From Funneliformis mosseae (taxonomy: Eukaryota; Glomeromycota; Glomeromycetes; Glomerales; Glomeraceae): 48,559 nt of DNA. The stretch's first letter is position 1, and each line of letters opens with the position of its first letter. Shown here one piece after another: positions 19,401 through 32,450 of this stretch. Position numbers and translations under genes: made by a program. The notes beneath the pieces were generated by a model. That model was not told the DNA's origin, made no database searches, and worked only from the letters and a program-made list of their open reading frames with translations. The stretch lies in assembly GCA_910592005.1 (NCBI GenBank), contig CAJVPP010000101.1:1-48559 (forward strand), given 5' to 3'.

Positions 19401-21882
19401 TGAATATGATTTTATATTCAAAAAAATTTCTGTCTTCAGAATATATAGTAAAAATGAAATGTGAAAGGTATGACACAGGATGATGCTAAACACCAGTGAT
19501 ATGTAGTAATTTTTCATTAAGTTATAGTATAAACATTATAAATCAATATTATTAGAAAAAAGATTAATTACTTCATAATAGTAATTTAATCTTAATAAAT
19601 ATTTTCTAAATAATTTACTTAGATCACTAAGAATGATTAAAGATTCTAAATTATACTCTAAAGATATGAAATAAAAAAAATAAATTTGTAATTTAGTACT
19701 ATTATAAATATTGATAAAATTTAAGTATTTTTAACATTAATAACATTTTTAAAATTTATTATATATATAATAATAATATAATAGTCATCAGATTAAAGAT
19801 GGATACTGCAATTAAAAAATAAAACAATTGAAATTACAACTTGTAACGCAATTAAATTTTCTTATAATACAATTAAGTTGCAACTTAATTGAAATTTAAA
19901 AATAATTATAAGAATTATCTTTACATCAGATATATTATATAAAGATCATTTTCATATTAAATTAATTCTATAATTTCATAGATCATACATATATTATCAA
20001 TTTCTATAATTATATTTCTTATTTTTATAATAAAATTTTTAAAAAACAATCTTAAAAATGAGCTTTTTTCGAGATCCAAATAAAGAAGAAAGAAAAATGT
20101 ATTTTTAACAATATAAATAAATTATTCTTATATGTATAATTCTTTTAAATTATTTACTTGATTAATGCTATTAGATTTATATTAGATCTTTTTTTAAATA
20201 TTTTAAAAGTTAATTTTGAAGTTTTAACTATTTTTATTTTAGAAGTTTTAATTATGATAAATTTATGTATGATAGTTTTGATCTTATAATAATGAATATT
20301 TAAATATTGGTATATTTTTTATTCATATAACTTAATAAATTATTAGAAAGATTTTCACATATGTATTATCTCATAATACTAAAAATTTTATATAAATTAT
20401 TTTTGATATCTATATTAATTAATTTATTTTTTTTATAAATTAATTATCTTTTTAAAAAAAATTATTTATTAATTATAGATAAAGATAATTAATTGATTTA
20501 TCTCTTTTTTGTATAAAAAATATAATTTGATTTCTATAAGATAATTAAAATATCTTATATAACAATTATTCAATATTTGATTACTTAAAAATATTTATTA
20601 ATATTAAATCAAATTGATATATATATTATATTAATCATGTAAATTTTTAATATTTATTAATAAAAATTTTTTATTATTAATAAATATATATATATATATA
20701 AAAAATAAATAAAATTTTCTGAAATATCAATAAACTAATATTAAATAAATTCTTTATCAGCTAATATTCCATTAACAGATAATATAATTTTCTTTTTTCT
20801 CTTTCTCTTTTTTTATTTTCTTTCTCTTATTTTTTTTTCTTTTTTTATCTTAATAATATTAGTAACTGTAAAATATATAATATTTTTTTACTTTTTTTCT
20901 AATAGTTATATAACTTTTATTAAAAAAATTTTTGATTTAATATGATTTGTAATCTTTTAATCCTAATATTATATAAGTAACTAATATTCTGTAAAAATTA
21001 GATTAGATTAGATTTTATTCAAATCAGATCTGATTCAATTTTAATTTTTTAGTATCTAAATCTTATCTAAATTTGATAAATCTGTTAAAATTCAGATCTA
21101 ATCTGAATCTGACAAATTGAATCTTAAATCTAAATTTGATAAATCAGTTTAAATTTAATTCAAACTAATTCAAATCTGACAAATTTTATTAAAAATGAAT
21201 TTTCAATTCTAAAAGAAATCTAAAAATATTTCTTATTAATAAAAAGAATCTTTTTAGCTTTAAAAGTATTTAAAAAACTATTTCTTTTTAATGAAAAAAA
21301 TCTTTTCAGCTTTAAGAGATTAAATTTGAATTCAAATCTAATAGATCAAATCTAAATCTAAATTTAAATTAACAGATCTTATCAGATCTGAATTTGAATC
21401 TGAATTTGATCTAAATTCAATAGATTTACTTTAAATCTAATCTGTCAAATTTAGATTAAATTTAGATTAATTCAAATTCATATAAAATATTAAATGTAAC
21501 TAATTAATATCTTTTATTATTTAAATTATTATAAAATTTAAATATTGGATTTTTAAAAAAATTTGTAAATTTAAAACATTAACTAATAAATAAAAGTTAA
21601 ATTATTAAAATCACTTTATGGAATAAGTAATTTGATTTAAGTAAATGATAATTAAAATATTATATCATAGTAAACATTTTTAATTAATAATAAATTATTT
21701 TAATTTTAAATATAAAATTGAATTAATTAATAAGATAATACTAAAATTTTATTATTTAAAATTTTACTATTAAATTATTATTTTATAAATTAAATTTTTG
21801 CTATTATAAAATATATAAATTTTATTATTAAAATTATTTTATAAGATATATTATACTAATTTTTATAATATTTAAAATTATA
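19400..21882. repeat. extremely AT-rich decayed repeat DNA
   Basis: Almost no G+C, dense stops, and many TTAATA/TATATA strings. About 20990-21480 is a degenerate array of ATCTGAATTTGA/TCAAATCTGA units in both orientations. About 19787-19925 is a copy of a repeat found again at 37.12-37.26 kb. No coding sequence survives that I can read. Confidence 0.6.
19787..19925 (+). repeat. dispersed repeat R, copy 1, with a 22-nt palindrome
   Basis: About 130 bp resembling 37117-37262 in the same orientation, sharing CAATTAAATTTTCTTATA, TACAATTAA and ACAACTTGT-like segments. At 19870-19891 lies a perfect 22-nt palindrome centred on GTTGCAAC. This suggests a small non-autonomous element or a terminal fragment. 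Confidence 0.6.
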
Positions 21883-24562
21883 CAGCTCGAGACCCTTAGT
21901 CACGGCAAATTTGGTATCCACTTTTTAAAATGTATCTACTCTTTAAAAAATAAAGTCATTTCTAAAGTACCATCGTACTTTAATGCGTTTTATCTCTAGC
22001 TTTCGAATTATGATAAGATTTTTTAAATACGATCACTTCTTAAAAAGCTATTATCAAATCTCCGGATGAAAAATTTCCTTAATTGTATATAGTAGATTTT
22101 TAAAATTTAACACCAATAATATTTTCACATCTATTGCTTAAATAAGCTGAAAAATCATTTTTCTGAACTTAATTTTTTTTTGGAATTTTATTATGCCACT
22201 ACTTTCAAAATACAAAAAATAAATAAAAAGTTTAGCTAAAGATAAACGAAAAAAAAATTAAAACTTTACTGTACCTTTAGAAAATTCAGATATTGATGAT
22301 AATTTGAAGTAGGAAAATGAGGAAGAAGTCATATGGGGAGATGATGAGTTGGATGAAAAGGCTAAAACTTTTGTTAAAATTTTATTAAATGGAATGAAAA
22401 ACTACGTGCCTTCTTTCTGAAAAGCTGTTTATATTAGAAATTCCATTTGAACAAAAAAAAGAAAAAGAGCATAAGCTAAAAAACTTTTGGCTAAAAATGG
22501 TCAACCAATAACGAATTTCTTTAACCCATCTCAACTTCAACCTCATGCATCTAATGATCCCGATAAATCTGATTAGGAATCAAACTAATCCAATAATCAG
22601 AAATCTGAATATGAAGATCATTGTGAATATGAATAATTAATTAAATCCGTTGAAAAGGAATTAAAGCAAAGCAATTTTGATGGTGGTTATAAGCTAAGAT
22701 TAACTGCTTTGTTGCAGTATCTAAGGCTTATTAACTATAAAGAGCCAAAATTAAAGCAAGCTTCTGTATTGTACAACAATTAAATAAAGGACCATATTTT
22801 GCACGTTATCTTAGAACATAGAAAAAATTAGTAAGGAATAGTGAGACCATTTCAATTTCTAAATAGGGAAAATATTGCAAAATTCAAAGTTTACTTAATG
22901 ACGAAGATATTTAAATTCAGATAGCAACATATTTACGTGAAAACAAATTTGAATTTTATGTGGCTAATTTCATTGATTATATAAAGAATATTATTTTTCC
23001 GTCACTTGAAATTGAACAGAAAATAACAATAAGATTTGAATTAAATAATTTATTTTATCAAGTGAAAATTTAATTAAATTTTTGAATTTAGCACAAAAAC
23101 TGCAAGAAAATGGCTTAAAAAAATAAGATTTGAGTTTAAATGATTTACTAAAGGTGTTTATGTTGATGGCTATGAAAGACCTGATGTAATTGAATATAGG
23201 TTAAAGTTACTAGAACAAATAGTAAGGTAAAAACTTTTTAGTGGTTTTTTTGTTTCAAAATAAATTTTTTTTTAATTGAATTGATTTTTATTAATTCAGT
23301 TATGAAAAATTAATGCTGAAATTTGATGATAACGATTTGGAAATTCAAATTAATCCTGATTTGCAAGAAAATGAATATTTGCATATTCTGGTAACTCATA
23401 ATGAAACCACTTTTCATTCTAATGATAGAAGGTGATCTAGATAGGCACCACATGAAAAAGAACCTTTTTGCAAAAAAGGAAGAAGAAGAGCTATTCATAT
23501 TAGTAACTTTTTATGTGAAAAAGTTGGACGATTACAATTAAATGAAGAACAAAAACTTTCAGAAAGTGCAAACAATATTCTACACAAAGCTAGAGTAATT
23601 ATGAACCCAGTAATAAATAATGATGGTTGGTAGAACATCGAATTATTAGTTCAACAAGTAATTTGTTTCATTTTACTTTATTTTAATTATTTTTTTATTA
23701 ACTTAATTTATTAGTTTCATAGGTTGTTGATCGTGCAATTCCAATATTTGAAGCAACTTATCCTGAAGCTATTACAATTTTCGCATTTGATAATTCTACT
23801 TCTCATGGTACATTTAGCTCTGATGCTCTTATTGCAAACTGTATGAATGTAGGACTAGATGGAAAATAACCAAAAATGAGGAATACTGTCTTTAATGGTC
23901 AAGTCCAATTTATGAATTTTCCTGATGATTTTCCTGAAGAATCTCTTCGTGAAAAACCAAAGGAATGAAACAAATTTATATGAACGTAAACTATTAAGAC
24001 TAGGTATAAAAGGCTTTTGTAAAAATAAGAATTCATTGGATAATCAATGCTGTATGTAACATATATTAGAAAATCAACCTGACTTTCTTGCTCAAAAATG
24101 TATGATTCAAGAAATTATTGAATACAAAGATCACAAAGTGATTTTTTATCTAAAATTTCATTGTGAACTTAATTACATTGAAATGTATTAGGGAGCTACA
24201 AAATGTTATTCAAGAAATAATTGTAACTATACATGGAATGGATTGCAGCAAGTTGTTTCTATTACATTAAATTAAGTTTCTTTATTGAAAATAAGAGTAT
24301 TTGCTAGAAAATCTTATAGATATATGAATGCATATAGAAATGGATTAAATGTAAAACAAGCAGAATATGCTGTAAAAAAGTATAAAAGACATTGTATAAT
24401 TTCCAATAACATACTTCATGATATTTTAATAAATTCTTAATTTTTCTAAAGTTGGCCAAAATTATAATAAATTCTTAATGCTGATCAGAATTATGTGATT
24501 TTTTTAAAAAATAAATTTGACACTTGATATTGAAAGTTGCTATGACTAGAGGTCTCGAGCTA
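21883..24562 (+). mobile_element. 2.7 kb DNA transposon with TA target duplication and decayed transposase
   Basis: The ends are inverted repeats: left CAGCTCGAGACC…TAGTCACGGCAA, right the reverse complement TTGCTATGACTA…GGTCTCGAGCTA. TA flanks both sides (21881-21882 and 24563-24564), as in the Tc1/mariner superfamily. The interior, about 22.2-24.4 kb, encodes a transposase-like protein broken by stops. Recognisable parts are LRLTALLQYLRL, SYLRENKFEFYVANF-like sequence, THNETTF, ARVIMNP, FAFDNSTSH, FHCELNYIEMY and KSYRYMNAYRNGL. Two apparent introns are visible (about 23227-23299 and 23659-23721). The first catalytic Asp is Asn (AAT at 23400-23402). The second Asp is at 23789 and the Glu at 24180, a long D-to-E spacing of about 130 residues. 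Not functional. Confidence 0.85.
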
Positions 24563-24749
24563 TAGTTCTATATAAAGCTAAGCTGTTTACAAACTAAATG
24601 AGCAAGTTTGTCTAAGCTTAAATTAAATTACTATAAAATAAGCTATGAGTTAAATAAGACAGTTTATGCTGTGACTTAGTTTATACTGCATTTTGACTCT
24701 TAAGTTTATATTTTTTTTTGAAAAAAATAAATTTAAAGATAATTATTTT

Positions 24750-25530
24750 TTAAAGAAAAGCTGTTTTTGATATCATTTTACTTAAAGAAAATAGCTCTAA
24801 TGATATTTATTTTAAAAAAATATATTCAGTAATATTTTTTTTGAAGAAAATGCATTTAGCAATATTTTCTTAAAAAAAATGTATTTAAAGCTGAATTTCT
24901 TTAAAGAAATTTACTTCTAGAATAATTTTTTGAAGGATTTTACTTTTGGAATAAATTTTTATAAAGGATTTTATTTTTAGAATAAGTTTCTTAAAGATTT
25001 TCATTTCTAGAAAATTTCCTTAAAGGTTTTCACTTCTAGAATATCTTTCTTGAAGGTTTTCAATTTTAAAATGATTTTCTTAAAGGTTTTTACTTTTAAA
25101 GCAATTTTTATAAAAGATTTTATTTTTGAAATAATTTTCTTAAAAGTTTTCATTTTCAGATTGAAATTTTAAAGGTTTTTACTTTCAGAGTAAATTTCTT
25201 GAAGGATTTTACTTCTAGAATGATTTTTATAAAAGATTTTACTTCTGAAATAATTTTTTTAAAAAATTTTATTTTCAAAATGATTTTCATAAAGAATTTT
25301 ACTTTTAAAGTAATTTCTTTAAAGAATTTCACTTTTAAAATAAGATTTTCACTTCCAGAATGATTTCTTTAAAGGATTTTATTTCTGAAAATGATTCTTT
25401 TAAAGAGAATCACTTTGAAAATATTTTTCTTAAAGGTAATCATTTTAGAAATATTTCTTTCAAATGAATTATTCTAAAAATATTTCTCTCAAGAGAAATC
25501 ATTCTAAAAATATTTCTCTTAAAAAAATTT
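24750..25530 (+). repeat. degenerate tandem array, period about 30 bp
   Basis: Units of the form TTAAAGG-TTTT-(C/T)ACTTCTAGAATAATTTTC recur roughly every 29-31 bp over nearly 800 bp (unit starts near 24913, 24942, 24973, 25003, 25032 and 25062). Units diverge mainly by C/T and A/G changes. Flanking blocks at 24570-24720 and 25545-25680 share AAGCTTA/ACAAACTAA motifs, so the array may be the inside of a larger decayed element. Confidence 0.75.
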
Positions 25531-25895
25531 TATTTCAAAATATAAAATGTAAGCTAAATGAATTAACTTACAAACTAATTAAGCTTAGATTATTGATTGA
25601 ATTTTCTAAGCTGAGTTGAGTTAAACTAAAAAAAATTAGTTCAACTTGAGTTAGTAATAAGTTAAATCAAACCATTAATACAGAATTTTATTTAAAATTA
25701 ATTTTATAATACTTAAGATTTTATTATTAAAATTATTCTATTTAAATATTATTAATTAATTAAAAAATTCAAGTTTTAAAAAAAAAAATTAAATATTAAA
25801 AAAATTTTTTTAATTTTTTTTTTTTAAAAAAAAATTTATTAGAGTATTAAATATTCTAAACTTTTCATTAAATACTTATAATAATAGTTTTATAT

Positions 25896-26494
25896 TGTAA
25901 CAGGATTGGATTAACGAACGTGATGCAGCATATTGCAGATCTAAATGTTAGATATATCAGACATATTTGATATATTTAATATATTTGATATACTGAACAT
26001 ATTTGATATAATTAATATCTTTGATATATTGGACATATTAGATATATTTGATTTATTTGATATATCTATCTATGTATTAATTAATATAAATAGAGAGCAA
26101 TAGAATCATGTAAATAGTAATTTGCTTGTAATTCACTTTTAGTTTTCTTTTGATTTTGCTTTCAGATACGTATTTAGTAGTTCTTATAGAGGCTCCTGGC
26201 CTAACATCTCATCTAGTACTTTAACTTTCTTGATTTTCATATTCTTTCTTATCTTCTTATTTTTTTTCTATTATTATCTTTTATCTTTACTTTTATTATC
26301 ATAAATAAACATATTATTATACCGCTGAATCAATTGAGCTGCCTTACTCCTAACCTTGTCATGAATACACTACTGTGTATATTATAAATCTTGAGTTAAA
26401 CTGAATTAAGTCACTATGTAAACTTAAAAGAATCACCACTTGAACACCTTGTCTAATAATTGCAATTCGTAAGGATTGCACGTTAACGTTAACA
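25896..26494 (+). repeat. 5' LTR
   Basis: Starts TGTAACAGG. The 3' edge is either 26488 (equal length to the 3' LTR) or 26494 (TTAACA). It contains a run of TTTGATATAT-like 10-mers at about 25950-26060. It differs from the 3' LTR by about 48 transitions and one transversion (hand count). Confidence 0.9.
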
Positions 26495-26505
26495 TTTTGA
26501 TAACA

Positions 26506-28620
26506 ATGACAGGACCTCCTTTTCCTATTTACGTAGTACTATGAGAAATACCCTATAAATAATTTTAGAGAATTGATAAAATACTAAGAACTCATTCTTC
26601 TATACACAACAAATTAGAGCGTAACTTTAGAAAAGCTGTTACTTCTGTCCTAACTGACGATCTATCCTATATTGCTTGTAATCCACCTCTGAAGGAAATT
26701 CCTTAGTCTTTTCTTAATTTCTTTGAGTAGGCACAGAAAGTCTTAGGGGCAATATTATATATTAGCAAAAGTTTAGAAGCTTTTCAAATCGCAATTTCTG
26801 CAAAAACTACTGGTATACAAGAGATATATTATCAGCAGACACTTAAAACTTTGAGATATAAGCAAGTACCAATACCAACATTTGAGCGAGCTGTCGAATA
26901 CTGTTTTCGAACTCAAACTGAAACTGAATTATTTTAGAAGAAATATCAAGATGATTTACTTAATTACCTTAATATATCACTTTTAAGTATAAGTTATAAT
27001 TTCTCTTCATCTAGAATGATTAAATCTCAGACAAGCTGTAGAAATAGTGCTACATCTGAATCAGTAAAAGAAAATCTGATTTCTTAGACAAATTATCTAC
27101 CTAAGGACACTATCATTGCAGATGTTACTTCAAGTGGAAAGAATTCTGAAAAACGAACACTAAGCTTTGACAACTCTACTTTTAGCTCATATCGAGAAAC
27201 TGGAAAGCCACCTAAACTAACCTATACGAAATCTTCTGATGAGGAAGACATCACTGCTGATTAAAAGGATTTTCACTTCTCATGCTTCTTTAGGTCAAAA
27301 ACTGATCATTCACGAGGCTTGCGTAAAAATAGAAGGCCAAAAGATAAGAAAAATGGTAAACCAAAGAGCCATCACTCTTCTTCCTATTATGATAGTTCTT
27401 CATCTTCTTCTAATTCTAATTCTAAAGATAGTAACTCAAAAAGTGATAACAAAGATCCTTTTGACACCGATAATGCTAAAGACAATGACGAAAGACATTT
27501 CTTCCAGATGATGAAAGGTCTCCAGACTGTTTTTAAAAATGTTAGATTTAGTGAATCATGAGAAGCTAAGTTTGTAGACTTACCAACGTTTAAGGGTGAA
27601 GATCAAGACCCTAGAGAATAGTTGGAAAGATATAATCATACTGGAGATGCAAATGGAATTTCTGATAAGCGACGCCTTATATTAGTTCCTTTGTTTCTAA
27701 AAGGATCAGCCCTTACTTAGTATAATAAAACTAAAAATGAAAAAGATTTGCAATATTGAAATAACTCTTGTGATTGATAACATAAATACTGATCCTTCGT
27801 TTATCACTTTTTGAAGCATTATTGCACAACACATAGGAGGATCCAATAGCATTCTACACTTAGGTGATGTAAAAAACGTCCTAGACAATCTGTAGAAGAT
27901 TATGCTGCAGATATTGAATCGCTATACCTTAAACTTAACCCAGATTATAACATACCAGAAGATGAGAAAATTGAACAGTTCTTACAAGGACTTCGATCCG
28001 AGTTTTTAACCGCAGTAGCTGCTGCTGCACCTCATGATTTAGAAGAAGCAATTGATCGAGCTTAAGCTGTTGAAGCTATTCTCTCTAAGGATAGCATCCT
28101 ATCCAGATATTCTCTCAGTAAAACCTATTTGAATCAACATGATGAGGAAATAGAACGAAAAAAGATTTCTAATATGTAATAATTAATTAAAGAAAGTAAT
28201 GAAAAACTGATGAAGGAAGTTAAACAACTATTAAACACTACTACCACTAACCCATGAAATGATAGTTACAGTCACCCAGTACATAATAATAACAATTGGA
28301 GGAATAATAATAATAATAGTAATCAAGTATGTTACAATTGCAACTGACCTGGACATATTGCCAAAAATTGTAAAACATGAAATAATCAAGGGAGTAGTCG
28401 AAATAACTTCCAACAGAATAGGAATAATACATATCAGAATGAGAATAGATGTTTTACCTGTAAACGAAGGGGATATATGGCAAAAAATTGCAATACTATA
28501 CTTACTGGATCTTGTCCACACTGTCACCAGCTCAGATATTGGGGAAACCTATATCTGACAAAATTAGCATCCAATTTTCATAATAGTCAACCACAATCTG
28601 GCCAAACAAGTCAATGAGCT
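26506..28620 (+). pseudogene. Gypsy gag with zinc knuckles, stop-riddled
   Basis: ATG at 26506 (MTGPPFPIY) opens frame 1 only 12-18 nt after the LTR. The frame can be followed for over 2 kb without an indel but with many stops. The N-terminal part is unlike known gag. A Ser/Asn/Lys-rich linker (27390-27480) precedes the retrotransposon gag region (FVDLPTFKGEDQDPRE, then VEDYAADIESLYLKLNP and EKIEQFLQGL). Near the C-terminus are CYNCN-stop-PGHIAKNC (28330-28371), a CCHC knuckle interrupted by TGA, and CFTCKRRGYMAKNC (about 28450-28491), whose His position is Tyr (TAT). This would be the nucleic-acid-binding structural protein. Confidence 0.85.
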
Positions 28621-28861
28621 ACCTTGTCGTAAGGGAGTTCTATGTATTATACTTCAAATCTGTACCCACCACCTCTTTCTTCACAACCTTCTATAACGTT
28701 TCCTTTTAATAATACTTTTATCACTACCAGTAACCTTTCTAATCCATCAGATCAGTCTTTAAACTACTAAAAGTACCTCTAGAGAGTAAGAGTACCAGTT
28801 ATTATTTAAATTTCTCGAATAAAATTGATATACCTAAAGCCGTAGAAGCTGTTTACTGTTA

Positions 28862-31800
28862 TGCCTTCATAGATGACAAATCTATTTATTTGATTTAGAT
28901 TCAGGATCTGTTAGAAGTGTTATGTCAAAAAGTTTCTTACAACAATTAAATAGAAAAATCGAAGGTTTATCAATGATTACTATGATTAATATATAAGAAG
29001 GATGCTCACGACCATTGAGAAAAGTCACTAATATTCTAATTCAAATTAATGATGTAGAGATTTCCATTAATATCGATATAACAGAGTCTAATGACTATTA
29101 TATTGTAGCAGAAAATGATTGGTTAACAAAATGTCATGGATGACTTTATTGGAACTGTCAGAAATTTATTTTTCAATGGAATCTAAAAGAACATCAGGTC
29201 CCTATGACTTGTTGGGAAAAACCTCAGTTTGACAAGTTTCAACAACCTACTCCAATTACCACAGACTCGATGAATAACGAATATGAAGATGAAAATTTGG
29301 CTATACAATGGCATTACATGATATTAGGGGATAATAAAAAAGAATTTATCTTAGCCATAAGTAACTCTTAATAAGTGGTAGTTTAAAAATAAACATATTC
29401 ACCACAATATTTCAAGAGTCTTAACCAAAAATTCAAATGTCAATCACCTGAGAATTCAAAATGGAAATACTATTGGCAAGGTCCAGAAAGTAGATGTTGG
29501 TATCATAAACGACTTGACCAAGTTGAAAACACATGCCTTCTATGCCAAAAGAAATGGAAATATTGGCAGTTATTACAAAATATTTCTGAAGAAGAACCGG
29601 CTAAGATCAATTTATATACTCATCTAGATTTAAGATAACAGAAAGAATTACAACAGTTTTTACAGGTCAATACTAAGGCATTCGCTACTGATTTACCATA
29701 ATTAGATCATACTGCCATTGAGAGATATCATATCCTAATAGAAAATCCTCTTTCAATATGACAATAGGCTTATCGAGTTGCACCTTTAGAACAAGAATTC
29801 ATTAAAGAAGAAATTAATCAAATATTAAAATATAACCTTGTTTAACTATCTGAAAGTCCTTGGGCTTTACCTGTTGTTCTAATACAAAAGAAAAATAGAA
29901 GTCTACATTTCTGTGTTAATTATCAAAAATTAAATAGTATCACTAGGAGAGATGGATATTCACTGTCACAAATTGACGAATTATTAGATATGTTTGGACA
30001 TTCTAAGTATTTCTCTACTTTAGACTTAGCTAGCGGATATTGGCAAGTAGCAATGGAAGTAGAAGACCAAGCAAAAACTGCCTTCATCACAAGTCAAGGA
30101 TTATACAAATTCAAGGTTATGCTATTTGGATTAACAAATGCACCTGCCACTTTCTAGAAGCTAATGAACAAAGTTTTTAAGGAAGAAATTAGGCAGTTCA
30201 TAGCAGTCTATCTTGATGACATCATTATATTTTCTTTCACTTTTGAGGAACACATGTAACATTTGAAACATATTTTTGGAAAATTAAAGAAAGCAAGACT
30301 AAAACTTGGCAAGGATAAATGTGAATTTTGCAAATTAAAACTTGCATTTCTAAAACATATTGTTAGCGGACAAGGAGTTTTACCAGATCCGTCAAAAATA
30401 GATAAGATTAAACACTTTCTAATTCCTAAAAACATCACAGAACTTAGAGGATTCCTTGGATTAGCCTCTTATTATCGTAAGTTTATTCAAGAATTTTCAA
30501 TCAAGGCTGCTCCCCTACATTTACTATTATGGAAAGAAACCCCTTTTGAGTGGACCTCATCTCAGCAGAAAGCGTTTGAATATTTGAAAAACTGTTTGAT
30601 TACAGCACCAATCCTTATATATCTAGACTTTAAACGGAAATTTTTATTATTTACTGATAGATCTTATGTAGCACTTGGAGCAGTACTAGTACAGTTAGAT
30701 GACCAAAATAGAGAATGCGTTGTTGCATATGCTAGTCAAAGCCTAAATAATGCTGAATAAAATTATGCACCTACTGAATTGAAATGTCTCACTGCTATTT
30801 GGGGAATGGAAAATTTTAGATCATACTTACTTTACTAACCATTTGAGTTAGTCACTGACCATGCAGCATTACAATAGTTGTTTAACAAACCTGATCCATC
30901 CAGAAAATTTATGAGATGGATCATTAGAATCATGGAGTTTCCATACAAAATTAGATACAGAAAAGGAGAAATACATTCAAATACAGATGTTTTATCTCGA
31001 CTCTCCTCCCTCACCATTTAAATTACAACTTAGAAAATAATCACATAAAGAGTGAAAGCTTAAGTGTCAGCAGTATGACTGACAGCTCTAATAACCAAAA
31101 TGGATTTAGAAACCTATAACTAACTTTACAATTTCCTTAATATTTTAACTTATCCATCAAATACTACACCTGTGCAACAACTTGAAATTCGCAAACAATC
31201 TTCTAAATATTTTATTAAAAATCAACAACTTTATCGTAGGAATCAAAAACAACCTTCACAACCCCTATTAGTTATTAAAACTACTGAAGTCAAAACCTTG
31301 ATCTATAATATATATAATGAACCTTTAGGAGGACATTTAGGCCACGATATAACTTACAATAAAATAGCTTCTAAGTATTATTGGCTAAATATGTATTGAG
31401 AAATTGATAATTGAATAAAAACATGTGATATTTGCCAACGATAAGGGAGACCTAAACAGATAAAACTCTTACATCTAATACCTATTGGACAACCCTTCGA
31501 CTATATTAGAATAGACCATATAGGACCTCTCCATAGAACTACCAAAGGAAACAGATACATTATAGTTGCTACTGAATATCTTACTAAATAGGTAAAAGCT
31601 GCTGCCACCCCTGATTGTACCTCTCAAACGACAGCACAATTCATTTATGGCAAAATAATTTGTCGACATGGTACACCAAAGGAAATCTTAACAGATAGAG
31701 CTACGTCCTTTCAAAACAAGTTAATTACTGCTCTTATACATATTGCGGAGATCAAATATAGATTATCATATCTATATCACCTCCAGGCTAATGGATTAAA

Positions 31801-32404
31801 TGAACAGTTTAATAGAACTCTTTGTAATATTTTAGCTAAATATGCAGAATAACATAAAGGTAAATAGAATTCATATTTACCTTCAGCTCTGTTTGCTTAT
31901 TGAACGGTACAGCAAGAAACGACAAAATTAGAGCTCTTTGAATTATTATATGGAAGAAAAGCCACATTACTAATTGATTTACAATTACGATGTCCTTTGC
32001 CTGAGAGTAACCTTCCACAAGCAGTAGCCAAACATCACCAATTAATGTCAGCTCAATTAGAACAAAAAAGACTTGATGCACAACAAAATATTCTACAACG
32101 TTAACAATAACAACAGGAATGTTATAATAGAAGTTACTCTGAAATAAATTATCAAATTGGTGACAAAGTGTTGATGTTTAATATATCACAGTCACACGTA
32201 CATAGTGACAAATTCAAAGATAAATTTGATGAACTGTTCTACATACATAATGTTGTATGACCTGGTACATACAAATTGTGTATTATAGATGGACGAGTTA
32301 GAAAGAACCTGATACATACTGATCTCTTAAAACCATATTTAGAAGATCTGAATAGACATTACAAGTCATTATTAGTTAACGAGTTTCCTATAAATATAGC
32401 CTAA
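28862..32404 (+). pseudogene. Gypsy pol: protease, RT, RNase H, integrase
   Basis: Frame 2 is continuous apart from stops. The protease site is FDLDSGSVRSVM (28889 onward). RT shows VNYQKLNSIT, STLDLASGYWQV, LFGLTNAPATF and the catalytic YLDD (30209-30220). RT/RNase H continue intact at 30263-30760 with LRGFLGLASYYRKF, LLFTDRSYVALGAVL (the usual DAS is DRS), AYASQSLN and LVTDHAAL. Integrase has GGHLGHDITYNKI and CDICQR of the zinc finger, then DHIGP, LTDRATSF and NGLNEQFNRTL for the D, D, E core. A C-terminal GDKVLMFNISQS segment follows. Stops replace Gln, Arg or Trp (for example NAPATF-stop-KLMN). Non-functional. Confidence 0.92.
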
Positions 32405-32450
32405 TTAGAACCCTGACAACGCTATTTTAAAAAAAAAAAAAAAATTTAAA

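Noticed and set aside
28231..28558. ORFs on both strands in the gag zinc-knuckle region
   Set aside because: Shadows of the frame-1 gag; they avoid the deamination stops only because they lie in other frames.
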